Shown here piece after piece: positions 55,797 through 64,000 of a DNA stretch of 64,000 nucleotides (the stretch's first letter is position 1; every line of letters starts with the position of its first letter). The notes under the pieces were generated by a model, which worked only from the letters and a program-made list of their open reading frames with translations, did not search any database and was not told the origin of the DNA. The translations under genes were made by a program, and so were the position numbers. The stretch covers positions 1 through 64,000 of the forward strand of contig CAYWIF010000011.1 in NCBI GenBank assembly GCA_964458265.1, read 5' to 3'. The stretch is from JAGVSR01 sp964458265 (GTDB lineage Bacteria; Pseudomonadota; Alphaproteobacteria; Rhizobiales; Hyphomicrobiaceae).

Positions 55797-57617
55797 ATGT
55801 GTGGCATCGTCGGCATTCTCTCCAACAAGCCGGTCGCAATCGACCTTGTCGATGCGCTGCGCCGCCTCGAATACCGGGGTTACGACAGCGCCGGCATCGC
55901 GACTCTCGAGAGCGGCCACCTCGACCGGCGGCGTGCCGAAGGCAAGCTGCGCAATCTCGAAACGCGCCTGCACGACGAGCCGTTGCAGGGTCACGTCGGC
56001 ATCGGTCATACCCGCTGGGCCACGCACGGACGGCCGACCGAGCGCAACGCGCATCCCCACATGAGCGCCAAGGTCGGCGTCGTCCACAACGGCATCATCG
56101 AGAACTATCGCGAGCTGAAGGCCGAACTCACGGCGCGCGGCCACGTCTTCGAAACCGACACCGACACGGAGGCCGTCGTCCATCTCGTGACCGACGGACT
56201 GGACAACGGCCTGGAGCCCATCGCGGCAACCAAAGCAGCTCTCCATAAGCTCCAGGGAGCTTTCGCGCTGGGCATCATTTTCGCCGGTCACGACGACCTG
56301 ATGATCGCCGCGCGCAAGGGCAGCCCGCTCGCCATCGGCTACGGTCCCGGCGAAGTCTATCTTGGGTCCGACGCCATCGCACTTGCTCCCTTTACCGACA
56401 CGATCACGTATCTGGACGAGGGTGACTGGGCGGTCATGCGCCGCTCGGGCGTCGAGATCTACGACGAAGCCGGCGAGCGCGTGGACCGGCCGAAAATCAA
56501 ATCTGTCGCCAGCGCGCTTCTCGTCGACAAGGGCAACCATCGCCACTTCATGGCAAAAGAAATCCATGAGCAGCCCGAGGTCGTCAGTCACACGCTCGCC
56601 AACTACCTCGATATGGGCGCCGGCACGATTGCGTTCCCCGATCTCGGCATCGACTTGGCGACGATCCCGCGCGTCACGATTTCGGCGTGCGGAACGGCCT
56701 ACTACGCCGGACTCGTCGGCAAGTACTGGATTGAGCGCTACGCCCGCGTGCCCGTCGAAATCGACATCGCATCCGAGTTCCGATATCGCGAGGCGCCACT
56801 CATCGACGGCGGCCTGGCCGTCTTCGTCTCTCAGTCGGGCGAGACCGCCGACACGCTGGCAACGCTGCGTTACTGCAAGGCCGGCAAGCAGCGCATTGTG
56901 TCGATCGTCAACGTCCGCACGTCCACGATCGCGCGCGAGAGCCACGCCGTCCTGCCCACGCTCGCCGGCCCCGAAATCGGTGTGGCCTCGACCAAGGCTT
57001 TCTCCTGCCAGCTCTCAGCGCTGGCCTGCCTCGCCATCGCCATCGGCCGCGCCAAGGGAACGATTACTCCGGCGCTGGAGGCCGAACTCGTCAAGGCGCT
57101 GATCGAAGTACCGCGCCTGATGTCGTCCATGCTGCACTCGGACAGGCAGTACGAGGAACTGGCGCAATATCTTTCGAAAGCCAGGGACGTGCTCTTCCTG
57201 GGCCGCGGCATCAATTATCCGCTCGCCCTCGAAGGCGCGCTGAAGCTCAAGGAAATCTCCTACATCCACGCCGAAGGCTACGCCGCCGGCGAACTGAAAC
57301 ACGGTCCCATCGCGCTGATCGACGAAAACGTGCCCGTGATCGTCGTCGCGCCCGACGATGATCTGTTTGAGAAGACCGTGTCCAATATGCAGGAGGTTGC
57401 GGCCCGCGGCGGCCAGATTATCCTCATCTCGGACGCACCGGCGGAGAAGACCGGCTGCAAACTTGTGGCCCATATCAAGGTGCCGAAGGGCCACGGCTTC
57501 GCCAACCCGCTGCTCTACGCCGTGCCGATCCAACTCATCGCGTACCATACGGCCGTGACCATGGGCACGGACGTGGACCAGCCGCGCAACCTCGCGAAAT
57601 CGGTCACCGTGGAGTAG
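55797..57617 (+). CDS. glmS: glutamine--fructose-6-phosphate aminotransferase (isomerizing)
   Basis: Makes glucosamine-6-phosphate, the first committed step toward UDP-GlcNAc. Starts MCGIVGIL, so Cys2 becomes the N-terminal nucleophile of the glutaminase domain; THGRPTERNAHPH is the substrate loop. Two SIS domains follow: SACGTAYYAGLVGKYWIE, SQSGETADTLATLR and then FLGRGINYPLALEGALKLKEISYIHAEGYAAGELKHGP. 606 residues, ending NLAKSVTVE. It follows glmU by 164 bases; together they cover the amino-sugar branch. The leader is too short to judge for a ribozyme, and none was recognised. Confidence 0.97.
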   Translation: MCGIVGILSNKPVAIDLVDALRRLEYRGYDSAGIATLESGHLDRRRAEGKLRNLETRLHDEPLQGHVGIGHTRWATHGRPTERNAHPHMSAKVGVVHNGIIENYRELKAELTARGHVFETDTDTEAVVHLVTDGLDNGLEPIAATKAALHKLQGAFALGIIFAGHDDLMIAARKGSPLAIGYGPGEVYLGSDAIALAPFTDTITYLDEGDWAVMRRSGVEIYDEAGERVDRPKIKSVASALLVDKGNHRHFMAKEIHEQPEVVSHTLANYLDMGAGTIAFPDLGIDLATIPRVTISACGTAYYAGLVGKYWIERYARVPVEIDIASEFRYREAPLIDGGLAVFVSQSGETADTLATLRYCKAGKQRIVSIVNVRTSTIARESHAVLPTLAGPEIGVASTKAFSCQLSALACLAIAIGRAKGTITPALEAELVKALIEVPRLMSSMLHSDRQYEELAQYLSKARDVLFLGRGINYPLALEGALKLKEISYIHAEGYAAGELKHGPIALIDENVPVIVVAPDDDLFEKTVSNMQEVAARGGQIILISDAPAEKTGCKLVAHIKVPKGHGFANPLLYAVPIQLIAYHTAVTMGTDVDQPRNLAKSVTVE

Positions 57618-57811
57618 GCCAGGGGCGCGGGTCCGGAATCGTGCGTGTTGCGCCGTTAACCCTTTTGCGCGCACAAACCGGCCGGATAACTGAAAGCACC
57701 AGCGGTGGGAAGGCTTGTGCGGAACATGCCCCACAATTGCCACCCCGCGGCGCTTGACATACAAGGTGGATCGAAAGGTCCGTGTACCGCGTGCTCAGCC
57801 GTGATCGGGGG

Positions 57812-59083
57812 ATGACTGGAAGTATGCACGCCAAGCGAATGATGCTCGCTGCCGCTAGCGCGGTCGCAGTTCTTGCTGCGCCGGTGCACGGCCATGCGCA
57901 GACCGTGCCGGCTGCCCCAGCAGCCGAGAAGAAACCCTCGGCAACGGGCGTGAAATCCTACGAGGCTGGCACGAAGGCATTTGAAGCGGGCAAGTTCGCC
58001 CCCGCCATTCAGTCGCTGTCGAATGCCCTCAACGCCGGCGGCTTGTCCAGCCAGCAGATGGCCAAGGCGCTTTACTATCGCGGCGCGGCGTATCGCAAGA
58101 CGGGCAAGGCGGCGCAGGCCATCTCCGACCTGACCTCCGCGGTCTGGTTGAAGAACGGCCTCAGCGACGCCGATCGCGCCGCGGCCATGGAGCAGCGGCA
58201 GGCCGCCTATCAGGAAGCAGGCCTCGGCAATGCGACGCCGATTGGCACCCCGCCTCTCGATGCCCCGGCTGCCACGGCTGCGATCCCTCCCGCCGGTCCG
58301 CCGGCACCCGCGCCGGCTGCATCGGCGTCTCCACCGGCAGCCCCTGCGGTCGCCACGTTGCCAGCGGGCCCCGCTGCCGCGACCCCTGCCGACAGCGCAA
58401 CGTCGTCGTGGACGGCCACCAACGCCAAGGCCGCCGCCGAAGCGTCCGTACCCAGCGTTCCGGCAGGCGGCTATGCGTCGTTGTCGTCGCCAGATGCTCC
58501 CACGTTGTCGGCGCTGCCGCACGGCGACGCCGCCCCGGCGGCGTCCCCCGCGCCGCTCGCGGGTGTCGGCACCGCCATCAGCAACGCCGGCAGCGCCGTC
58601 ACCGGCTTTTTCGGCAATATGTTCAGCGGCAACGCCACTACCGCCACCACCGAACCTTCGGCCGCCGTCGCCACCGCCACCGCGCCGCCAGCAACACCGC
58701 CACCACCAACCGTCCAGGCACCACCGGTTGACGCTGACTGGAGTTCCGGCACGAGCGTATCTCCAGGACGTGAGTCCAAGCCGGCCAAGGCACCGCCCAA
58801 GTCCGCAGCTGTAGAAAAACCGCGCGCCGCGAACGGCAGCAAATATCGCCTGCAGGTCGGCATCGTTCGTTCGCGCGAGGAAGCCGAAGGCATCACGGCC
58901 ACACTGCGTTCTGATTACGCCGCAGCGATCGGCGCTGCTTCACCCGCGATTGACGAGGTCACGTTTGGCAACGGCACATTCTACCGCGTTCAGGTCGGCC
59001 CCTTCGCGAGCGCCGCCGAGCCCGGGCAGCTTTGTACGACCTTGAAGCCGAAGGGATTCGACTGCCTCGTCGTCACGAAGTAG
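57812..59083 (+). CDS. exported TPR and SPOR-domain protein
   Basis: A 423-residue exported protein. Its signal peptide (MHAKRMMLAAASAVAVLAAP with cleavage near HAQ) is followed by a TPR-like region (about 45-125: YEAGTKAFEAGKFAPAIQSLSNAL, ALYYRGAAYRKTGKAAQAIS). A Pro/Ala/Thr low-complexity linker fills about 130-340. The C-terminal SPOR domain (about 345-423: YRLQVGIVRSREEAEGIT, FYRVQVGPFASAAEPG) should bind peptidoglycan. ATGs at 57812 and 57824 are both possible starts. It is the second SPOR gene around glmU-glmS, and may act in the periplasm at division sites. Confidence 0.8.
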   Translation: MTGSMHAKRMMLAAASAVAVLAAPVHGHAQTVPAAPAAEKKPSATGVKSYEAGTKAFEAGKFAPAIQSLSNALNAGGLSSQQMAKALYYRGAAYRKTGKAAQAISDLTSAVWLKNGLSDADRAAAMEQRQAAYQEAGLGNATPIGTPPLDAPAATAAIPPAGPPAPAPAASASPPAAPAVATLPAGPAAATPADSATSSWTATNAKAAAEASVPSVPAGGYASLSSPDAPTLSALPHGDAAPAASPAPLAGVGTAISNAGSAVTGFFGNMFSGNATTATTEPSAAVATATAPPATPPPPTVQAPPVDADWSSGTSVSPGRESKPAKAPPKSAAVEKPRAANGSKYRLQVGIVRSREEAEGITATLRSDYAAAIGAASPAIDEVTFGNGTFYRVQVGPFASAAEPGQLCTTLKPKGFDCLVVTK

Positions 59084-59140
59084 CTGGCCCGTCGCGCGCC
59101 AACCGTTGACGGCAACACTCTCGCGCCGCACGATACCGCC

Positions 59141-59929
59141 ATGACGCGCGAACCGCTCAATGCCCAGTCGCCACCCGACCCCACCGCCACCGAAGGCGAA
59201 GCTATGCTGGCGGAAGGCCTCAAGCGGCTGGCCCACGACGACCCTGCCATACCGCTCCGGCTCGGTGCGCGGCTGCGCAACTATTTCCTGACGGGCATCA
59301 TCATTGTCGGCCCGATCGCAGTCACGGTGTACCTCATCAAATGGTTCATCGATTTTGCCGACGACTATGTGAAGCCGCTCATCCCGTCGATCTATCTGCC
59401 CGAAACCTACCTCCCGTTCGCCATTCCGGGGATGGGTGTCCTGTTCGGAATTCTTGGATTGACGATCATCGGCTTCCTCGGCGCAAATTTGTTGGGCCGC
59501 TCGCTCATCTCCGGCGGCGAAATGGTGCTCGACCGGATGCCGATCGTGCGCAATGTCTATCGGGCCCTGAAGCAAATTTTTGAAAGCGCGGTGACGGCGA
59601 CGGAATCAAAACGCGCCTTCCAGAAGGTGGGCCTGATCGAATTTCCGTCAAAGGGCCTTTGGTCGATTGTCTTTGTCACGGGCGAGGCCGGTGGCGAGGT
59701 CGCAGCGGCCAAACCCGGCGGCGAGACCGACCTCGTCGCCGTATTCATGCCGACGGGAATCGTACCGCCGACCGGCTTCGTCTGCTATGTTCCCCGCCGT
59801 GACGTCACGCTCTTGAAGATGAGCGTAGAAGACGCCGCCAAAATCGTCATCTCCGCCGGAATGGTCACCCCCGACCAGCAAATGGCGCGCTTGAAAAAGC
59901 TGGCGGACGCAGCGAAGAAAACGGTCTAG
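59141..59929 (+). CDS. DUF502 membrane protein
   Basis: A 262-residue inner-membrane protein with two helices near residues 47-70 (YFLTGIIIVGPIAVTVYLIKWFI) and 92-115 (IPGMGVLFGILGLTIIGFLGANLLG). The family segment RMPIVRNVYRALKQIFE follows, then a cytoplasmic beta-rich part (GLWSIVFVTGEAGGEV, VFMPTGIVPPTGFVCYVPRRD). DUF502 proteins are widespread and of unknown function. It overlaps recG by four bases, stop against stop, on opposite strands. Confidence 0.9.
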   Translation: MTREPLNAQSPPDPTATEGEAMLAEGLKRLAHDDPAIPLRLGARLRNYFLTGIIIVGPIAVTVYLIKWFIDFADDYVKPLIPSIYLPETYLPFAIPGMGVLFGILGLTIIGFLGANLLGRSLISGGEMVLDRMPIVRNVYRALKQIFESAVTATESKRAFQKVGLIEFPSKGLWSIVFVTGEAGGEVAAAKPGGETDLVAVFMPTGIVPPTGFVCYVPRRDVTLLKMSVEDAAKIVISAGMVTPDQQMARLKKLADAAKKTV

Positions 59930-62040
59930 GCCGCACGGAACAGCCGAACCGCCTCGTCGCATTCGAACAGATACAGCAACGTGCGGAGTGCCCGCCCGCG
60001 CGGGCTTGTCAAAGACGGATCCCGCTCCAGGATGAGCTTGGCGTCGTCGCGGGCGGCAGCAAGCAACATGGAAAATCCCGGAACATCGGCAACACGGAAT
60101 TCGGGCATTCCGCTTTGCCGCGCGCCAAGGACTTCGCCGCCGCCGCGCAATTCCAGGTCTTTCTCTGCGATCTCGAATCCGTCTTCGGTCGCCTCCATCA
60201 TGGCTAGGCGTTCCTTGGCTGTCTCACCCAGCGGCTGCGCGTAGAGCAGCATGCAGAAACTTTCTCGCGAGCCACGCCCCACACGCCCCCGCAACTGATG
60301 GAGTTGCGCGAGCCCGAACCGTTCGGCGTGTTCGATTACCATGATGTTGGCGTTCGGCACGTTGACACCCACTTCGATCACCGTGGTCGCAACTAGAATG
60401 CGCAGTTCGTTTTTTGCAAACGCCGCCATCGTTGCGTCTTTCGCTGGCGCCGACATGCCGCCGTGCAACAGACCAACCGTCTCGCCGAAGAGTTGCTTCA
60501 GATGAGCATGCCGCTCTTCCGCAGCCGCCAGCTCCGACACGTCCGAACTCTCGATGAGCGGGCAGACCCAGTAAACCTGCGCCCCCTCTTGAAGCTGGAG
60601 ACGAATGCGATCTATGAGCTTTTCCATCGCCTCCGTCGGCACGGCCTTGGTCACGATCGGCTTTCTGCCGGCCGGCTTCTCGGTCAGCTTGGACACGTCG
60701 AGATCGCCGTAGTGCGTCATCAGAAGCGTGCGCGGAATGGGCGTTGCCGTCATCACGAGCATGTTGGCGCCCCCGTCGCCGCCCTTCATCTGCAACGCGA
60801 GTCTCTGGTGCACACCAAAGCGATGCTGCTCGTCGATGACGGCAAAGGCCAGATCGCGGAACACGACGTCATCCTGAAACAGCGCGTGCGTTCCAATCAA
60901 CAGGTCGATCTCACCTGCCTTGAGCGCATCGAGCAGATGCTCGCGCGGCTTTCCCTTCTCCCGCCCCGTAAGCAAACCGATGCGCAGCCCCGCAGACTCC
61001 GCCAAAGGAGCGATGGTTTCCAGGTGCTGGCGCGCCAAGACTTCCGTTGGCGCCATGAGCGCAGCCTGTGCACCGGCTTCCGCCGCGATCGCCATCGCCA
61101 TCAAGGCCACGACGGTTTTGCCCGACCCCACATCGCCTTGCAGCAGCCTCAGCATCCGGTTCGGCGCAGCCATATCGCGGGCGATGTCATCGATCGCCTT
61201 GCGCTGAGAATTCGTCAACGCGAAGGGCAGCGCCTTGATGATCCGCGCACGAATGCGCCCGTCGCCTTGCACCGGCCGGCCACGCTGCGCCTTAAAGCTC
61301 TGCCGGACGATGCCGAGCGCCAGTTGATTGGCAAGCAGTTCATCGTACGCCAGCCGCTGCCACGCCAGCGAAGCCGGCGAAACGTCTACGGCATCGTCAG
61401 GGACGTGCAGCCGGCGCACCGCATCGGCAAACCCGCTCCATCCGCGCGCATTAAGCCAGGCCGCATCCTGCCATTCTGCAAGCGGCGGCACCCGGTCCAC
61501 GGCCTGCCGGGCAGCTTTCAAGGCAACCTTGGCGGTCAGTCCTGCCGTCAGCGGATAAACCGGCTCGAGCAAGGGGAGTTCGGCCCGCTTTTCTTCCGTC
61601 ACGATATAATCGGGGTGCGCCATCTGGAGTGTGTCGCCGTAGCGCTCGGCGCGGCCCGACACGTACCGGATTTCGCCGACCGGCAACTGCCGCTCGACGA
61701 AACTCGGCTCCGCGCGGAAGAAAACGAGATCGAGCCGGCCCGTTTCGTCTTCGGTCGAGACCTTGTAGGGAACCTTTGCATTCCCGCGCGGCGGCGCCTT
61801 GTGTTTCAGCACACGGACCTTGAGCGTCACGATCGTACCTGGAACGGCATCGGCGACCGTCGGCTCCGCGCGCCGGTCCACCACCCCCGTGGGCAGATGC
61901 CAGAGCAGGTCGAGGACGCGCAGCTCACGGACGCCCGGCGGCAGCCGGAGCGCCTTCTTCATCAACACAGCCAGCCGCGGACCGATGCCCTTCAGGGTTT
62001 CCACGGGAGCGAAGAGGGGTGTGAGGTCGTCAGGCCGCAT
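59926..62040 (-). CDS. recG: ATP-dependent DNA helicase RecG
   Basis: Branch-migrating helicase that processes stalled forks and recombination intermediates. The N-terminal wedge/OB domain (about 50-150: GTIVTLKVRVLKHKAPPRG) is followed by the helicase core: Walker A LLQGDVGSGKTVVALM, DEQH box VIDEQHRFGVHQR, TATPIPRTLLMTHYGDLD, and motif VI LRGRVGRGSRESFC. 704 residues, normal for alphaproteobacteria. Divergent from sdhE-mfd, a standard neighbourhood in this class. Its stop overlaps that of the DUF502 gene. Confidence 0.97.
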   Translation of the reverse strand: MRPDDLTPLFAPVETLKGIGPRLAVLMKKALRLPPGVRELRVLDLLWHLPTGVVDRRAEPTVADAVPGTIVTLKVRVLKHKAPPRGNAKVPYKVSTEDETGRLDLVFFRAEPSFVERQLPVGEIRYVSGRAERYGDTLQMAHPDYIVTEEKRAELPLLEPVYPLTAGLTAKVALKAARQAVDRVPPLAEWQDAAWLNARGWSGFADAVRRLHVPDDAVDVSPASLAWQRLAYDELLANQLALGIVRQSFKAQRGRPVQGDGRIRARIIKALPFALTNSQRKAIDDIARDMAAPNRMLRLLQGDVGSGKTVVALMAMAIAAEAGAQAALMAPTEVLARQHLETIAPLAESAGLRIGLLTGREKGKPREHLLDALKAGEIDLLIGTHALFQDDVVFRDLAFAVIDEQHRFGVHQRLALQMKGGDGGANMLVMTATPIPRTLLMTHYGDLDVSKLTEKPAGRKPIVTKAVPTEAMEKLIDRIRLQLQEGAQVYWVCPLIESSDVSELAAAEERHAHLKQLFGETVGLLHGGMSAPAKDATMAAFAKNELRILVATTVIEVGVNVPNANIMVIEHAERFGLAQLHQLRGRVGRGSRESFCMLLYAQPLGETAKERLAMMEATEDGFEIAEKDLELRGGGEVLGARQSGMPEFRVADVPGFSMLLAAARDDAKLILERDPSLTSPRGRALRTLLYLFECDEAVRLFRAA

Positions 62041-62171
62041 GATGCCGATCTAGCCGGAATACCGGGCGGACGCTATAGAACCCACGCCGCCACTCCGGAT
62101 GCAGGAAACGGTCGAACTTTGCAACGTCAAGCATTCTCGCCCAATCCCCACAGCAACGGCCGCCCTGGTTC

Positions 62172-62456
62172 ATGCAACACTCCATCGACCCTGATGATCT
62201 CGAATACCGCCGCCGACGCGCCCTTTGGCGCGCGACGCACCGCGGCACCAGGGAACTGGACCTCTTAATCGGCGCGTACGCGCACGCAACGCTTGGATCG
62301 ATGACGGCCGTTGAACTGGCGCGATTTGAGGATTTTCTCCTTCAGCAGGAGACGGAACTGCAAGCGCTGCTGCTTTCGCCAGTCACCGCCCGCGACGTAC
62401 CTTTTGCCGATATCGTCAACGCCGTGCGCGCCTTCCACGGAATGCCGCCAGCGTGA
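62172..62456 (+). CDS. sdhE: succinate dehydrogenase assembly factor 2 (SdhE)
   Basis: A 94-residue helical protein that helps attach FAD covalently to SdhA. The conserved RGxxE-type motif is present as HRGTRELDLLIG, followed by FEDFLLQQETELQALL. The length is typical. It sits between recG and mfd, as in most alphaproteobacteria, and ends 20 bases before the mfd start. Confidence 0.93.
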   Translation: MQHSIDPDDLEYRRRRALWRATHRGTRELDLLIGAYAHATLGSMTAVELARFEDFLLQQETELQALLLSPVTARDVPFADIVNAVRAFHGMPPA

Positions 62457-62476
62457 GGGATACAGAACCGCTTACG

Positions 62477-64000
62477 ATGACAGCCAAGCATGACACCATT
62501 CTCTGCGGCGTGCCCGAGGGCCTCGACGCCCTCGTGCTGTCGAATATGGTCCAGGAAGCCGGCAGTCACGCCGCGCCGGGTCTGCACCTCCATGTCGCGC
62601 GCGACGATCGCCGCGCCGAGGAGATCGAGAACGCGCTGAAGTTCTTCGCGCCAAAGGTGAAGGTCATCTCGTTTCCGGCCTGGGACACCGTACCCTACGA
62701 TCGCGTCGGCCCCAACGCGGACATCGTCGCCAGACGCATCACGGCTCTGGCCAAACTGGCGCACGGCGGACGCAAGGACCCGACGATCGTTCTGACGACG
62801 GTCAATGCGATCCTTCAGAAGGTGCCGCCGCGTCTCTTCATCAAGAATGCCATGAAGATCTTGGCGCCCGGCCAGCGCATCGACATGGGCGAACTCGCGC
62901 GCCGGTTGTCACTCGCCGGCTATACGCGCTCATCGAGTGTCATGGAGCCCGGCGAATTCGCCGTTCGCGGCGGCATTCTTGACCTCTTTTCCCCCGGCCG
63001 CCAGACCCCGATCCGCCTCGACTTCTTCGGCGATACGATCGAGAGCATCAAATCATTCGACATCGAAACACAACGCTCTCTGAAGCCGGTTTCGAAAGTT
63101 GTCTTGATGCCGGTGTCCGAAGTCGCCTTCGGCGAGCACCCCATCGCGCTCTTCCGCCGCCGCTATGTCGAACTCTTCGGCGGCGCCACGGGCGACGATC
63201 CGCTCTACGAAGCTGTGAGCGCCGGCCGCCGCTTCCAAGGCCAGGAACACTGGCTGCCGTTCTACCACGAGAAGCTCGAAACACTGTTCGACTATGTCCC
63301 CGGCGCGAAGACCTCCTTCGACCATAACGCCGAAGACGTCGTCAAAGCGCGCTTCGAACAGATCGGTGAACACTACGAAGCGCGTGTCGAAGGCCTGGAG
63401 ACAAAGACCTTCGGAGCGGAGCCCTATAAGCCCGTTCCGCCCGACCAGATGTTCCTCGACGCGAAAGCGTGGGCTGAGGCCCTTGGCTCGCACCATATCG
63501 TCCGTCTCACGGCCTTCGAGCAGGCGGAACGACCCAACGTACGCTCGATGCAAGCCCGCAAGGGCAAGACATTCGCGCTCGAACGCCAGAACCCTGACCT
63601 CAACGTCTTCGACAGCGTCGTCGATCACATCCGCGCGCTCCAAATCGGCAAACGGCGCGTCATCGTCGTAACCTGGACACCCGGTGCCCGCGAACGCTTG
63701 AGCCATCTCCTGACCGAACATGGTCTGAAGGATGTGCGCAAAGTCGACAGCTACGACGAGGCGCTCGCCCTGCCAGGCGACATCACCGCGCTCGGCGTGC
63801 TCGGCATCGAGGAAGGCTTCGAAACGCCAACGCTGGCCGTCATCGGCGAACAGGACATCCTGGGCGACCGCCTCGTCCGTCCTCGCCGCAAGCTCAAGCG
63901 CGCCGCCAGCGTTCTGACCGAAGCGACCAGCCTTTCCGTCGGCGACCTCGTCGTCCACGCCGACCACGGCATCGGCCGCTTCGCCGGTCTCAAAACAATC
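62477..64000 (+). CDS. mfd: transcription-repair coupling factor Mfd (5' part; runs off window)
   Basis: Mfd removes RNA polymerase stalled at DNA lesions and recruits UvrA. From the ATG at 62477 (MTAKHDTILCGVPEGL) the frame is open for 508 codons to the window end. The UvrB-like N-terminal module is clear: FFAPKVKVISFPAWDTVPYDR, LTTVNAILQKVPPR, YTRSSSVMEPGEFAVRGGILDLFSP and RLDFFGDTIESIKSFD. The last visible part, SVGDLVVHADHGIGRFAGL, begins the RNA polymerase-interacting (CarD/TRCF) domain. The helicase and UvrA-autoinhibitory parts lie outside. Probably co-transcribed with sdhE. Confidence 0.95.
   Translation, partial: MTAKHDTILCGVPEGLDALVLSNMVQEAGSHAAPGLHLHVARDDRRAEEIENALKFFAPKVKVISFPAWDTVPYDRVGPNADIVARRITALAKLAHGGRKDPTIVLTTVNAILQKVPPRLFIKNAMKILAPGQRIDMGELARRLSLAGYTRSSSVMEPGEFAVRGGILDLFSPGRQTPIRLDFFGDTIESIKSFDIETQRSLKPVSKVVLMPVSEVAFGEHPIALFRRRYVELFGGATGDDPLYEAVSAGRRFQGQEHWLPFYHEKLETLFDYVPGAKTSFDHNAEDVVKARFEQIGEHYEARVEGLETKTFGAEPYKPVPPDQMFLDAKAWAEALGSHHIVRLTAFEQAERPNVRSMQARKGKTFALERQNPDLNVFDSVVDHIRALQIGKRRVIVVTWTPGARERLSHLLTEHGLKDVRKVDSYDEALALPGDITALGVLGIEEGFETPTLAVIGEQDILGDRLVRPRRKLKRAASVLTEATSLSVGDLVVHADHGIGRFAGLKTI

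Noticed and set aside
57618..57811. tRNA or small RNA after glmS
   Set aside because: No cloverleaf or terminator could be made out in this stretch.

Overview
The window is a 64 kb piece of a GC-rich alphaproteobacterial chromosome, most likely from the order Hyphomicrobiales (Rhizobiales). Several features point there: a LexA box of the direct-repeat type GTTC-N7-GTTC, an RpoE-ChrR pair with its own TGATCC-N18-TAAG promoter, Porin_2-type porins, a DnaG whose zinc-finger ligands are mostly lost, a large coiled-coil membrane protein resembling the growth pole ring protein of polar-growing Rhizobiales, and the orders yqeY-dnaG-rpoD and recG / sdhE-mfd. It is a draft assembly. Three runs of exactly 100 N (1263-1362, 18384-18483, 25267-25366) mark joins of unknown length.

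Layout. 1-1435: two small exported proteins and an assembly gap flanked by a duplicated 53-bp palindromic repeat. 1436-9226: core metabolism and information genes (gltA, gltX, comEC-like, lexA, kdsA), then a small membrane protein. 9227-10517: the rpoE-chrR stress-response operon, divergent from a KefB-type K+/H+ antiporter. 12359-18280: tkt, pgk, gph, ccdA, thiD, after a leader that holds a strong terminator and perhaps a small RNA. 18484-24816: FadL-type outer-membrane protein (5' end lost in a gap), MFS transporter, enolase-superfamily epimerase and the growth-pole-ring-like protein. 25121-26898: an Hpt protein cut by a gap, a [2Fe-2S] ferredoxin and its TrxR-like NADP+ reductase.

26909-32056 (all minus strand): GNAT-type acyltransferase, lipoprotein, CoxE-like VWA protein, and a translationally coupled three-gene cassette (membrane-anchored protein, HTTM-like membrane protein, DCC/DUF393 thiol oxidoreductase). 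32299-35206: two tandem paralogous porins. 35540-36796: a stand-alone cyclic-nucleotide-binding protein and an SDR. 36986-41757: yqeY, dnaG and rpoD (macromolecular synthesis operon). 42049-49277: carA and carB separated by three exported-protein genes. 49417-52869: greA, MFS exporter, Lrp/AsnC regulator, ELM1-like protein. 52915-59929: a peptidoglycan/envelope block in which glmU and glmS lie between two SPOR-domain proteins, followed by a DUF502 membrane protein. 59926-64000: recG, sdhE and the first 508 codons of mfd, which runs off the window.

Most of the window is ordinary chromosomal core. I see no prophage, transposase, CRISPR array, rRNA or tRNA. The parts that look least described are the HTTM/DCC cassette, the exported-protein pair between carA and carB, the growth-pole-ring-like protein, the paired porins and the palindromic repeat that ends gltA.
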